From Pyrus communis (lineage: Eukaryota; Streptophyta; Magnoliopsida; Rosales; Rosaceae), in assembly GCF_963583255.1 (NCBI RefSeq), contig NC_084805.1:2310560-2374559 (forward strand): DNA of 64,000 nt, read 5' to 3'. The position numbers and the translations under genes were made by a program. The notes under the pieces are model-generated. The model saw only the letters and a list, made by a program, of their open reading frames with translations. It was not told the DNA's origin and did no database searches. Positions 19,719 through 31,676 of the stretch are shown here, piece by piece (positions within the stretch are counted from its first letter, which is position 1; every line of letters starts with the position of its first letter).

Positions 19719-22698
19719 TTGATGGCAATTCGTCTTTGTGATATTTGATCGAGGGCCAACACGATTGTGAGACTCATAGACTAGCATAAAAAAGTTGATC
19801 TAGTTAGTAAGTAGTCACATTTGGGTTTGCACGGGTTTTTATTTATTTATTTATTTTTTCAAATTTTGTTAGGAGGTTTCGAAACTATTACAATAATTTA
19901 GGGGGTGTTTCGAACAAGGGATGCAGTGGTAGAAATCCAACACTTTATCCATTAGGATATTGAACAACATGCAAGTTTGCACGGTTAGGTAATTAATGCC
20001 ATGGTTATAACTTTTACACAATTCATATACTATTTTTCATAACATCAAGCTTGAAATTTCATATATGAAATTAATTAAGTTTGTGATATTTAATTTCCGT
20101 CTATAAACAAACGAGTAAACACCCCCAACATGATTACATCACAAACGGGATTCGTTTTAAATGGGTTACATGACTTTGACACGAATCTCGTGTTACTCTG
20201 TTGTGTTACAAAGTTGGTTACTTTATACATGACAAGATAGCACGAGATGAAATAATTAATCATTGGAGCTTGAGAGTTGAGAACATTTTGTATTTGGTTT
20301 TGGTTGCAGCTGAAGCTATGCTACATATAGTAAATTCTCTGTAAAGTAACACTTAATGTTAAATTAACATGATTAGATTTCAAATCCAACTCAAAACACA
20401 CATCCACCCATTTTTAGGTCATCAAGGCTCACCAACCATGTCAATCCTAAGTCGATATCTAAATCCATGGTGTTGAAGTCAGCCAGCCACGGTGGCTACT
20501 TCCCATGTACTCGACACGTGGCCAAATCTAAGACATCCATTTCAAATTATATTCTCACTTTAATTCAACAGTTCTTTTTATTTTCCGTAATTTTTTTTTT
20601 AAATCCAAAAATATTTTGAAAAAAAATCAAGAAAAAATCAGAAAAATAATCAAATAAAAATTAAAAAAAAAAAATTCAACGGCTACATGTAATTATTAGG
20701 CTTTTAAGATGTACCACAATTCATTTATGGAAGTCTAAACAAGATTTTTAATAGATATGGACACGTAGGATAATCATAGTCGCCTATTCTAAGTTAATCT
20801 CCGTCAATAGTTACTAAATAATTGTATATACATTAAAAATAAGCAAACCTTTGTGAACAGTAACAACCATGTCAGATCTATTCACAATGGATGAATAGTG
20901 AATAGTAATAGCTATGGTAGTTTACTATTTAAGTGGGTGGTGGTAACTGCCCATAAGTCTATTCCTTGATTCAAATCCACCGAAATGGGTTGAAATGCTC
21001 TAAATGAATAACCTCCTTAAAGTAAAAAAGATTTGGGTCCCAACTTGAGACCAATTACGTATAGGAATAAACTCCACATTGTAATAATTTTCTTGGTCTC
21101 GTCTTATGGAAACAACCTTCCACATAGTAATAATTGTCAACAAGTACAAAAGTATACAATATCACAAATAAAAGTTGTTTGGAACAATGTTTTAGTTTCA
21201 AGAGTATATGCCACATCTTTAAGCTTGTAGGTACATACGTGCATGCACTATTTTAAAAGTCTGCGACTAGCGTCACCTAGGCGGTAGGCCGTTGGCTAAC
21301 GCCTTGATTAATCCCTAGGTATTTGGAAATTAAGAAAAGGCACTTAGACCTGTCTAGGCGACCTAACCCATCTAGACCTGCCCAGGCACCCACCTAGGTC
21401 GCAACTCTCACTTAAATAGAGAATGGATAACTTTCATTCAACATTTTATTTTTCAATAAATTGTAAGATATTTGTTGAATATGTGGATAAACATTTATTA
21501 TATGCTTGTTCTCCATGTTTTCTGTATGTTCTAATACTTCACTATGTCATTCTATTTTGGAATTTATGTTATGTTTTTTTTTTTTTTTAAAGTATAAGTA
21601 TACATTTATTAATATGTTATATAATAAATGTAATTGAAATTAAGAAAACCGCCTAGACCCCTGCCATCTGCCTGACTAGCGCCTAATGCATTTTAGAACT
21701 TTCTGTGCAAAAAATAAAATACATGGCTCCCAAGAAACCCTATTTGGAAATACAACATTCATTTAGTATAAATAAGTCAATAAATAATATCTTTTAACTA
21801 ATGTTACTAAGTAATAACCTTCTTAAAGTTATAAAATTGATTTGGTCCCAACTTTATAACTTTATAGAGATTATGGAAGATAGCGACCTAAAGACTGTTG
21901 ACTTTTGTATATATTCCTATAATCTCAAGATTCCCAGTTTAGTATAATTTCATGTAAATTAATTCTTTCCTTATTCATATGATTGTAATATCTTCAAAAT
22001 TCCTCCAGGAGAGATGAAAGGAGACATAATACAATTCCAACAGAGCATTCTCTTCTTGGCACCAGAGCCTAGGTTAAGAAAAAAAAAATCCGCTGTTGTG
22101 TGCAAAGTACATATCAACCAGCCACGCCGCCAGATTGTGCAGCCCGTCATCCGATCATCAGCTGCACCGCCAGTTGTGCTATGTGTCATATAACCAGCGA
22201 GCGATGTCGTCGTTGTTGGACCGAACCCTCATGTTCGTTTGCTTTCTCGCACTGGAGTCTATATGCATTGTGTTGAAGCCTAGAACTCAGACCCCCACAT
22301 CTGCCACTGTTGGCTGTTGCCTGCTGCAATTCGAGATCTAAACTTCACAATCAATTCCGCTGCTGAACCTCTTTGCCTGAATCAACCAGCCACGTCTGAT
22401 CCGCCGCTGAACTTGCTCGCACCCATCATCGCACCAGTCCATTAACCATTTGCAGCAAGTTTTTTTTTATTTTTTTATTTTTTTATTTTTTGGCTTGCAA
22501 AAATCCCATCCGCTGTAATTCTTTGGTATCTGTGCGAATGAAGTCTAGATAAAGGAAACAATTAAAAAAGGGAAAACGCAGAAAAGAAAAAGGCAAAAAA
22601 AAAAAAAAAAGAAAAAGAGGAAAAGCATTGTTTTGAGTTTCTGTTCGTCTTTTTTTTTTTTTTTTTTTTTTTGTTGTGGCCCACACGATACAATCAAA
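19719..22698. other. Intergenic sequence
   Basis: I see no gene. The interval contains one candidate miniature element (21245-21705). From about 22000 to 22690 there is a more GC-rich, CAG/CCGCC-containing stretch ending in poly(A)/poly(T) runs (22596-22609 and 22651-22672). That last stretch may be the 5' part of the copia fragment that follows, but no LTR or primer-binding site is recognisable. Confidence 0.4.
21245..21705. mobile_element. Candidate miniature element with ctaggcg subterminal motifs
   Basis: Both ends carry related inverted motifs: actattttaaaagtctgcg followed by actagcg and cacctaggcgg on the left, and, reverse-complemented, agttctaaaatgcattagg followed by cgctagtc and ctaggcgg on the right. 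Repeated ctaggcg words inside resemble hAT-type subterminal repeats. I could not find a convincing target duplication. Confidence 0.35.
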
Positions 22699-23797
22699 AT
22701 GGCTAGCTATGAAATCATTATTGATCGGACCCGTGGTTCTTCCTATCGTTCACCCCACAAGTGTCCTTATTGTGGCTTGAGAGGACATTCCAAAAATCAT
22801 TGTTTCGAACTTATTGGCTATCTTGATAATTGGGACCGGACTTGTGATTCTCGTTGTAATCAGTCACGTACCTTGTTTGCCGATGCTAAGGTTGATTCTG
22901 AACATATAGTTAAGAAAGTTTCTACCTTGCTCACTGATACAGGTAACGATGGTAATGCCCTAAAGGTTTCTACATCTGTTATGAATAATACATGGATAAT
23001 TGATTCTGGTGCTAATGAACATATGACTTGTGATTCTAGACAAGTACAAGCCATAAACCCATCCACCAAAACTGTTGTAAGTGTTGCCAATGGTAATGAT
23101 GCCCCTATTGTTGGGGAATGAGCTATTTGCCTTTTTGATACCCTTAATCTAGATACCATACTTGTTGTTCCTTTTGATTATAATTTATTATCTGTTGCCC
23201 AGATAACCATTGCCCAACATTGTATTGTGATTTTTTGGCCTTATTTTTGTGTTTCTAAGGACATTTGGACTCGCAAGATGATTGGTTATGGTATTAGAAA
23301 GGGGAAGCTCTACTACTTGGAGCTGATGTCGAACAGTAGCCAGATGTTGACTCAAGCTCTTGCTATGGACATGAGAGGAATAAATCTATAGAGGTTTGGT
23401 TATGACATCGTCGACTTGGATATGCTTCATTCAGTTACTTACGGAGGTTGTTTCGTAGCTTATTTGTTCAAAATGATGTTTCTCACTTTAAATGTGATGT
23501 TTGTGAATTGGCTAAAAGTCATCGTACCTCGTTTCCATCCAGTTTGAGTAAAAGTTCAATTCCATTTATGATAATTCATTCTGATGTTTGGGGACCCTTT
23601 AAAATTGGTACATTGGGTGGTGCTTATTGGTTCGTTACTTTTATTGACGATTGCACACGTATGACTTGGGTTTGTTTGATGAAGTCCAAAAGTAAAGTTC
23701 CTTCTTTGTTTCAGCGATTTCACAAAATGGTGCAACTGCAATATAAGTCACAAATACAGGTCCTCATGAGTGATAATGGTGGCGAGTATGTGAACTC
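22699..23797 (+). pseudogene. Ty1/copia gag-pol fragment 1 (zinc knuckle, protease, integrase)
   Basis: This is a retrotransposon polyprotein fragment. It has the gag zinc knuckle CPYCGLRGHSKNHC (CX2CX4HX4C), then the aspartic protease site WIIDSGANEHMT near 22996-23031. A stop at 23119 leads into decayed sequence with GAG-pre-integrase character (RKGKLYYLELM, ARVC-type CDVCELAKSHRTSF), and then the integrase core HSDVWGPFKIGTLGGAYWFVTFIDDCTR and SDNGGEYVNSE. The sequence stops there and passes without a break into receptor-kinase sequence. The N-terminal gag, the last catalytic Glu of the integrase, reverse transcriptase and RNase H are absent. No LTR is seen. Confidence 0.8.
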
Positions 23798-24109
23798 TGA
23801 ACGAAAAAACAATAGAAAACTTGTGTTTGCAATCGTTTTCCCTATCTTGGGAGCAGTTTTATATGCTTTCCTTGCAATTGTCTTCATCAAAACAAGAAAG
23901 AAAGAGTCGGAAACATAAAAGAGTGATATCCAGGATGAAAATTTTTCAATCTCTCTTTTTTATGGAAAAAAAATTGTATTGCGAGATCATAAGAGCAACC
24001 AATGGTTTTGACTCCATATTTTGCATTGGGAAGGGAGGATCTGGAAGTGTCTACAAGGCAAAGCTACCATCAGGCAACATAGTTGCAGTGAAGAAACTCC
24101 ATAAAAAAT
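23798..24109 (+). pseudogene. LRR receptor-like kinase copy A, transmembrane to kinase N-lobe
   Basis: Begins RKNNRKLVFAIVFPI, a membrane-spanning segment, then a juxtamembrane stretch shifted out of frame by a 1-nt insertion near 23905. The N-lobe reads IIRATNGFDSIFCIGKGGSG, followed by SVYKAKLPSGNIVAVKKLHKK, with the glycine-rich loop and the ATP-binding Lys present. It is interrupted at 24110 by the copia LTR and resumes at 29100. It is paralogous to 41270-41600. The extracellular leucine-rich repeats are missing, replaced by copia sequence. The family resembles MIK2/MDIS1-interacting receptor-like kinases (LRR XII-like), which act at the plasma membrane. Confidence 0.8.
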
Positions 24110-24304
24110 TGTTGGAATATAAGTGTTAGTGCTAGAGAATATTAACTTAAGCCTTAGTATTTTAGTTTAAATGTAAGCCATTGGATTACATTCCAATTGG
24201 ACAGTTGAGGTGTAATCTTAGAGTTAGTGAATTGTATATACACATGTAACTATCTTATAGGGTATATTACATGAATGGTTGGATTTGAGTTTGTAATATA
24301 AGGA

Positions 24305-24354
<50 letters not shown>

Positions 24355-24515
24355 CGGTAATATACACACGCATGTTTGGTGTGAGGTGTGAATGAATACA
24401 AGCATCTTCTGTGAGAACATTCTCTCTGCAAGTTTATGAGATTTTTCCAGAAACCTTTATCACCATTTTCGATTCATTCTTTACAACTAAGATCATAGTC
24501 TCTGAGATTCTAACA
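24110..24515 (+). repeat. 5' LTR of copia 2
   Basis: 406 bp, starts tgttggaatataagtg and ends gagattctaaca. Contains a (CT)20 run at 24311-24350. Nearly identical to 28726-29099 apart from that run and scattered substitutions. Confidence 0.9.
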
Positions 24516-24531
24516 TGGATTTAGAGCCAGG
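24516..24531 (+). other. Primer-binding site of copia 2
   Basis: tggatttagagccagg directly follows the 5' LTR. It is a mutated form of tggtatcagagccagg, complementary to the 3' end of initiator methionine tRNA, the usual primer of plant copia elements. Confidence 0.75.
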
Positions 24532-24616
24532 TTTAATCGCTTAACACTGGGCGATTGAATATGTGAAGAAAAGAATATGAAATTTGAAGAAGTTGCTAGC
24601 AAGATCTGTGTCTAAC

Positions 24617-27600
24617 ATGGCAGGGTTTGGAGTGGTGAGTTGAGGGCGCCGATCTTCAATGGCGAGAATTATGAATTCTAGAGTATAAGGATAAAGATTA
24701 TCTTCAAGTGTCATGGATTACGGGAGTTCGTTGAAAAATGAGTAGAGTGCTCAGATTCGAAGGAAGCTGATGAATCTAATGCAAAGAAGAAGGAGAAAAA
24801 GGAATCGAGTGATGCTGTAACTCTGACGGAAAAGCTCATAAAATATGCCAAGGGTTTGGGGTTGATTGAGGGAGCGGTTTCCGATGAGATATTTCCTCGA
24901 ATCTCTCATGAAAAAACTTCTAAGGGAGCTTGGGATATCTTGATGCAAGAATTCCATGGCGATAAACAGGATATAAGTGTTAAATTACAAGGTCTTCATA
25001 GAGAATTCGAATATACCAGAATGAGAGATAATGAGTCTTTGTCTGTTTATCTTACAAAATTGTTTGATTGTTTGATTTGATATATCAAATGAGAAGAATT
25101 GTCTAGAGAGATAATTATGCAGAAAATGTTGATTAGTTTACCCTCTGCGTATGATTCTATATTCTCTGTGATTGAACACTCAAGGGATATTAATGTGATC
25201 GAGGTTTAAGAAGTAGTAGCTTCATTAAAACGTTTTGCACAGAGATTGGAGAGACATAATGACAACAAAACTGAGAGAGCATTTGCAAGTCTCAATTGAA
25301 TCCCAAACATTCTAATTCTTTTGGAAATCAAGGCAATCGATATCAGAAGAATTGGAAACCAAAATTTAGAAAGTGGGATCAAAAGCCTACTTATCAAGCT
25401 GGGAAGCAAATTGCAGCTGCAGAAGGTGGAAGAAATCCTTGTAGGAACTGTGATAAGTATCACTATGGTGAATGCTTTCTTAAAGGCAAACCTAAGTGTC
25501 ATTGTTGTGGGAAAATTGGTCACATTGCAAGAGACTGCAATAATAAAAAAGTTGCTCAAGGTGTTTAGCAGCTAAATTTTGCAACTCAGGTTCTTCTTAC
25601 ACCAACCATGTTCTATGCAAATAATGCAGTTGATAAGAAGTCTATTGAAGATGTATGGTATGTGGACAACAGTTGTAGTAACCATATGACTGGCAGAGAA
25701 GATGTGCTAGTTGATATTGACAAAAGCATAACTACAAAAGTAGAAATGGGGACAGGACAATTGGTTGATGTTATTGGAAAAGGAAGTTTGGTGGTTGACA
25801 CTAAGATGGGAATAAGGTATATGAAAGGAGTAATGCTTGTCTCAGTTCTAAAGGAGAACTTACTCAGTGTAGGGCAGATGATAGACCATGGATACTTTCT
25901 AATTTTTGGAGATAATAAGGCTGAAATTTATGATGACTCATTTCTTTCTAATATGGTTGCCAAGGTGCCAATGAAAGGAAACAGAAGTTTTCCTTTGAAA
26001 CTTCAAAAATACCTACACATTGCATTAAGGGCAAATGTGAGTAGGTCAACCTTAATCTGGCACAGGAGAATGGGACACTTGAATGTCAATAGTTTGAGGT
26101 TACTTCAGGAGAAAGAAATGGTGTTTGGATTGCCAGAAATCAAGTGCACAAATGAAGTGTGTAAGGGGTGTATTCTCGGGAAGCAGTGCAAAGATTCCTT
26201 TCCAAGAGAGACAATAAGTAGGGCCACTATTCCACTGGAATTGGTACACACTGATGTTTGTGGACCAATGCAAACTGTTACAAAGGCTGGAAATAGGTAC
26301 TTCCTCACTTTTATAGTTGATTGTATTCGGATGTGTTGGGTTTACTTTCTGAGATGCAAATCTGAGGTGTTCAATGTCTTTAAGAAGTTTAAGGCTACTG
26401 TTGAACTGCAAAATGGGTATAAGTTGAAGAAACTAAGAAGTGACAGAGGATGAGAGTATACATGCATAGAGTTCAACCAATTTTGTGAGGAAATGGGAAT
26501 AGAATGACAACTCATTGTGGCATACTCACCACAGCAGAATGGAGTGGCTGAAAGAAAGAATAGAACCATTGTGGAGATGGCTAAGTGTATGATGTTTGAA
26601 AAGAAGATACCACTGGAGTTTTAGGCCGAGGCAGTTAACATTGCAGTGTATGTCTTAAATGGTGTCCAACTAAAGCTTTAGACAAGAAAACTCCATTTGA
26701 AGCCTATAGTGGAAGAAAGCCAAGAATTAAACATTTGAGGGTGTTTGGTTCTTTATGCTATGCTCATGTCCAGAACAATAGAGACAAAAACTTGATTTGT
26801 CTAGCACAAGATGTGTGTTTCTGGAGTATGGAAGTTGTGAGAAAGGCTGCAAATTGTATAACATTGAATTTGGAAAAGTTATCATTTCCAGAGATGTAGT
26901 ATTCAATGAAGAAACAAGTTGGGATTGGAGTGCACAAAAAGAATGTAGTATTTTAGTTCCACTTACTGATATGCTTATTGAGAAAGAAAAGGAGACTGGT
27001 GGATCAAGTTTAACTCAAGCTAAGATATCAGAAGGTGATGGTGAGACATCAGGGAATATTGAAGAAACACATGTTGAAATTGATGTTGTGGGACAAAGTA
27101 GAAGTTCAGGTCTACAAGATTTCGATCATACTCCTCTCAAGTATAAAAGTATTGCAGAAGTGTATAAAAAATGCAATCTGTCCATCATTGAGCCTAAAAC
27201 GTTTGAAGAAGTTGTCAAGGAACATGGCAGAAAGCAATGGAGAATGAAATTACAACGGTAAAGAAGAACAATACTTGGGAGTCGGTTAGAAGACCATTTG
27301 ATAAACCAGTAATTGGTGTCAAATGGGTTTACAAAACCAAGTTAAACCTTGATGGCTCAGTGCAGATAAACAAAGCTAGATTGGTTGCAAAGGGCTACTC
27401 TCAAAAGCTTGAAATAGATTTTAATGAAACCTTTGCACCAATTGCTAGGCTTGACACAATTAAAACATTGGATGCACTGGCTATACAGAAAGGGTGGAAA
27501 CTATTTCAATTAGATGTGAAGTCAGTATTTTTGAATGGAGTATTGCATGAAGAGGTGTATGTTGATTAACACTCTGGATTTGTGGTTAAGAATAAGGGAG

Positions 27601-28738
27601 ATGAAGTTTACAGACTCAAGAAAGCACTATATGGTCTTAAGCAACCTCCAAGAGCTTGGTTTAAATAGATCAATTCTTATTTCACTAAGGATGGTTTTCA
27701 AAGATGTCATAGTGAAGCAATACTATATGTGAAGACCGCTGAAAGTGAAATACTTATTGTTTCTCTGTATGTGGATGACATGATCTACACTGGGAGTTCA
27801 CAAGAGTTGATGATGGAGTTTAAAACTGAGATGATGAGACGATATGAAATGACTGATCTCGGGCTATTGCATCACTTCTTGGGTTTAGGTGGGATACAAA
27901 TTGATTCTTGCATTTTCTTGCATCAGAAGATGTATGCAAAGACACTACTAGATAAGTTTGGTTTCAAAGATTGTAAATCAGTTGCTACCCCTATTGTAGT
28001 GAATGAAAAGCTATGTAAGACAGATGGAAGTGAACAAGTTGATGAAAGCTTATATAGACAGATAGTTGGAAGTCTGCTATATTTGACTGCAACAAGGCCG
28101 GAGATCATGTTTGCAGCAAGTCTGTTAGCTAGATTTATGCATGATCCTACCAGAAAACACATGGGAATGCCAAGAGAGTACTTAGGTACATTCAAGGCAC
28201 ACTTGATTATGGTATAACATATGAGAAAGGGAAAGAAACAATGCTTATTGGCTACTGTGATAGTGATTGGTTAGGGAGTAAGGATGATATGAAAAGCACA
28301 TCTAGATATGCATTTAACCTTGGTTCAGGTGTATTTTCGTGGGCATCAATCAAGCAAAGTAGTGTTGCACTATCCACTGCAGAGGCTGAATATGTCAGTG
28401 CAGCAGAAGCCATTGCATAAGCAATCTGGTTGAGATTTGTTCTCTTAGATTTTGGCGAATAACATGTTGAGCCTACACCAATTCTATGTGATAATACATC
28501 TGCTATAGCCATAACCAAGAATCATGTCCATCATCATAAGACAAGGCATATTAATAGAAGATTTCACTTTATTCGAGATGCATTGCAAGATGGGGAGATT
28601 GATCTGCTGTACTATAAGATTGAGGAGCAAGTTACAAACATTTTTACCAAGGCATTGGCCAGAGATTGGTTTGAATATCTGAGAAATGAGTTTGGAGTAA
28701 TCTCAACACAACACTTAGAAGGGAGTGTTGGAATATAA
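24617..28738 (+). pseudogene. Gag-pol of copia 2, multiply broken
   Basis: Order of domains: UBN2-type gag (KTSKGAWDILMQEFHGD, near 24916); zinc knuckle CHCCGKIGHIARDC near 25498-25540; protease region WYVDNSCSNHMTG near 25656, where the catalytic DSG/DTG reads DNS; GAG-pre-integrase (WHRRMGHLNVNS ... CKGCILGKQCKDSF); integrase (HTDVCGPMQ, then SDRG, then PQQNGVAERKNR near 26535); reverse transcriptase (WKLFQLDVKSVFLNG, LYVDDMIYTGSS near 27765); and RNase H (TRHINRRFHFIRD, IFTKAL). In-frame stops include 25078, 25207, 25566, 26451, 27259, 27567 and 27668. With the protease triad altered and many stops, this copy cannot move itself. Confidence 0.85.
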
Positions 28739-29099
28739 GTGTTAGTGCTAGAGAATATTAGCTTAAGCCTTAGTATTTTAGCTTAAATGTGAGCCATTGG
28801 ATTACATTCCAATTGGACAGCTGAGATGTAATCTTAGAGTTAGTGAATTGTATTGACACATGTAACTATCTTATAGGGTAGATTACATGAATGGTTGGAT
28901 TTGAGTTTGTAATATAGAGAGAGAGTCTCTCTCTCTAACGGTAATATACACACATGCATGTTTGGTGTGAGGTGTGAATGAATACAAGCATCTTCTGAGA
29001 ACATTCTCTCTGCAAGTTTCTGAGATTTTTCCAGAAACCTTCATCACCATTTTCGATTCATTCTTTACAACTAAGATCATAATCTTTGAGATTCTAACA
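28726..29099 (+). repeat. 3' LTR of copia 2
   Basis: 374 bp, preceded by a short polypurine tract (agaagggag). Starts tgttggaatataagtg and ends gattctaaca. Its CT run is reduced to about 12 nt, which explains most of the length difference from the 5' LTR. Confidence 0.9.
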
Positions 29100-29962
29100 A
29101 AAACATGACGGCGAGGAGACATTGCATAAGGAGTTCCACAATGAAATAAGTGCACTAATCAATATACGACATCGAAACATTGTGAAACTTTGTGGCTTTT
29201 GTTCAAATTCACAACACTCTTTTTTGGTCTATGAGTATCTAGAAAAAGGTAGTCTGGCTTTAATCTTGAGCAAAGAAGACAAAGTAAAAGAATTGGAATG
29301 GAGTACAAGGGTGAGAATTGTAAAGGCGTAGCTCATGCACTGTCTTACATGCATCATGATTGCGTGTTGCCAATTGTACATCGAGACATATCAAGCAGAA
29401 ACATTTTGCTAGATTATGACTATAAGCCTTGTATTTCGGACTTCGGCCCTGCTAAGTTTTTGACTCCAGACTTATCAAATTGGAGCTCCCTTGTTGGCAC
29501 ATGTGGATATGTAGCACCATGTAAAATAAAACAATTAAAAAAATATAATGTTACATTTGATGATATAAAGTTAAACATACTAATGGCTTGTTGTCCCTTA
29601 ATTGTAATGCAAAGTTGGTCTACACAATAAAAGTAACTGAGAAATGTGACGTGTATAGCTTCGGAGTGTTGTCATTGGAAGTGCTCATGGGAAAGTGACT
29701 AGCCGATTTAATCTCATCCTTTTCGTCACCATCCGTGTGTGAAAATAAATTGCTGAAGGATTTATTGGACCAACGGCTTCCACCTCCTACACTTGAAGTT
29801 GAATATGAACTGACAACCATTGCAAGGGTACCAATCGCATGCAGGCATTCACAACCGCAATCGAGGCCAACAATGCACATGGTTTCTCAGTACTTATCAT
29901 TTCAAACTGCAGCTTCCATTAGAGGGCTAGACATCACACTTGAACAAATCATGAAGATTTAA
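29100..29962 (+). pseudogene. LRR receptor-like kinase copy A, rest of kinase domain
   Basis: Continues the kinase interrupted at 24109: HKEFHNEISALINIRHRNIV, VYEYLEKGSLA, then after a 1-nt loss near 29325, YMHHDC and the catalytic loop [16 protein letters not shown], the DFG motif CISDFGPAKF and WSSLVGTCGYVAP. An intron-like gap (about 29521-29609) is followed by [15 protein letters not shown] and a stop where MGKH would be expected (29697). The tail CRHSQPQSRPTMHMVSQYLS ends at 29960-29962. HRD and DFG are intact, but frameshifts and stops make it a pseudogene. Paralogous to the 3' part of 39496-42437, including about 60 bp of 3' flank. Confidence 0.85.
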
Positions 29963-30549
29963 ATTGTGTTTTACATTGTTTGAGTTGGCACGAAAGTCAG
30001 ATCACCTTGTTTAAATATATCATATACATATATTATTCTTCAGCCAAGATTAATTACAGTCTTCATCTTTTGCCTGAGTTTTTTTTTTTTTTTTTTTTTT
30101 TTTGGGTCAAGCGATAGATTTGTTAGCTTAGGTGTTAGATTAGGAAGCCGACGTGGTTCGAACCCACATCATGGTGCAAAGACAACACTCCTCTCCATCA
30201 CTGTGATAGAGGGTCACTTGCCAAAATCAACTGATTTGAGTTGACTATTATTTATTTTTCATAGTTGAGTTGACTATTACTTGATATGAAGCCATATGGT
30301 ATTCTGCTATATTTGCAGGTAAAAAAAGAACAAGAGGAGTACGCTCAAATGCGGGTCCAACATATATGACCACCTAAACGGTTAGACCAAAATATCCAAT
30401 TTAGTATTTACCACCACCTCTTATGAAAAAATCATGTTAAAGATGGTGCTTTTGAACCCGTGTAAAACTCTGGTGCAGTGCACATAATTACTGTTTTCTA
30501 ACTCATGATTTCTCTCACTCCAGAGTTCTGTTTTTAACAAAATTTACAT
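29963..30549. other. 3' flank of receptor-kinase copy A, with a SINE-like unit
   Basis: 29963-30030 matches the flank after copy B (42438-42500), and about 30320-30420 matches 42540-42620, showing that the duplication extended beyond the gene. A SINE-like unit (30079-30226) lies between. No gene is seen. Confidence 0.6.
30079..30226 (-). mobile_element. SINE-like element
   Basis: On the minus strand an A-box-like tggcaagtgacc is followed about 60 nt later by a B box (gggttcgaacc). About 50 nt after that comes a 25-nt poly(A), seen as poly(T) at 30079-30103. This is the tRNA-derived SINE layout. Target duplications were not identified, and family assignment would need a database. Confidence 0.5.
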
Positions 30550-30784
30550 TGTTGGAAAGATGTTTCTATTAAAAAATGATTCTTTGATAATCTTTACAGA
30601 CTCATACATGAGTTTCTTTTATACAGGAATAGGAAAAACACGATCCTATATCTAAGCCTAGGAAAAAGTAGTTGCCTAGTTTACAATGCTACAAAAGGAA
30701 ATATAATCTATACAATCAATTAAGCATGATACACGAAGAATAAGAGATCAAATCTTTAGCTGACTTTACTCCTTTTTCTCAACA
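30550..30784 (-). repeat. 3' LTR of copia fragment 3
   Basis: 235 bp. On the minus strand it begins tgttgagaaaaagg directly after a polypurine tract (cttgagggggat) and ends cctttccaaca. The coding frame of the element runs a few codons into it. Confidence 0.75.
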
Positions 30785-31455
30785 ATCCCCCTCAAGTTGG
30801 AATGTATGTTAATGATTCCCAACTTGCCGAGTAAAGTCAAAAATTGAGAAGAACTCAAGGCTTTGGTAAAAATATCAGTTGGTTGTTGTGAAGTTGATAT
30901 GTGTGCTGTTTTGATCAAGCCTTCTTGAATCTTCTCTCGAACCAAATGACAATCAATTTCTATATGCTTTGTTCTCTCATGAAAAACTGGATTTGAAGCA
31001 ATGTGTAGGGCAGCTTGATTGTCACAATACAATTTGACAAGATGTGCATGCTTGATTCCCAAGTCTGCCAAAATGTATTTTAACCAAGTAATTTCATAAC
31101 ATGTTGTAGCCATGGACCGATATTCTGCTTCTGCTAAAGATTGTGACACTGTTGGTTGTTTCTTAGTTTTCCAAGACTCTAATGACTTCCCAAGAAATAT
31201 ACAATATCCAGTGGTAAAACATCTAGTGTCTCGACACCTTGCCCAATTTGCATCACAAAAAGCATTCAACCCTATTAAGCTTGTTGTTGAAAGAAATATA
31301 CCTTGACCAGGCGAATGCTTAATGTAATGCAAAACTCTATGGGCTGCTTCCAGATGTGGTATCCTTGGCTTGTCCATGAATTGGCTCAAGATATACACAA
31401 CATATGCTAAGTTCGGTCTTGTAATGGTTAGGTAGATTAAACGCCCAACAAACAA
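30766..31455 (-). pseudogene. Copia fragment 3: end of reverse transcriptase and RNase H
   Basis: A 229-residue open frame on the minus strand. It starts in the thumb region ([20 protein letters not shown]) and covers the RNase H domain: [66 protein letters not shown] and PTDIFTKAL. The acidic catalytic residues (D in CDANWA, E in AEAEYR, D in CDNQAA) are present and there is no internal stop. Everything upstream (gag, protease, integrase, RT palm) is missing at about 31458, where CACTA-related sequence takes over. Intact over its length but a 5'-truncated relic. Confidence 0.85.
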
Positions 31456-31676
31456 TCAAGATTAAATGAGCATAATTTTGATAACTTTTTGTTGTTATTT
31501 TAATTTGTTTTTCTTATAATAGGTGTTGGAAATTAAAAGATTGCAATCGTGATAGAGTTCAAGGGTTGAAAGATAAAAATTGAAAATTCTAATAGTTATG
31601 CCTACATGGTTGGGATTGAAAGATTGTAGGGATCTTAGTGTCAAAGTAATATTTTTTCCTCATAAAGTGGTAAAAC

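Larger units (their letters stand above)
24110..29099 (+). mobile_element. Ty1/copia retrotransposon 2, both LTRs present
   Basis: Inserted into the kinase N-lobe of receptor-kinase copy A. The 5' LTR is 24110-24515 and the 3' LTR 28726-29099. Primer-binding site and polypurine tract are in place. Target duplication is nearly exact (aaaat at 24105-24109, aaaac at 29100-29104). Removing the element rejoins the kinase frame (LHKK then HDGEETLHKEF). The internal region has gag through RNase H in order but with many stops. Confidence 0.9.

Noticed and set aside
22096..22341. Open frame of 81 codons in a GC-richer patch before the copia fragment
   Set aside because: No domain and CAG/CCGCC-type composition; may be 5' leader of the element.
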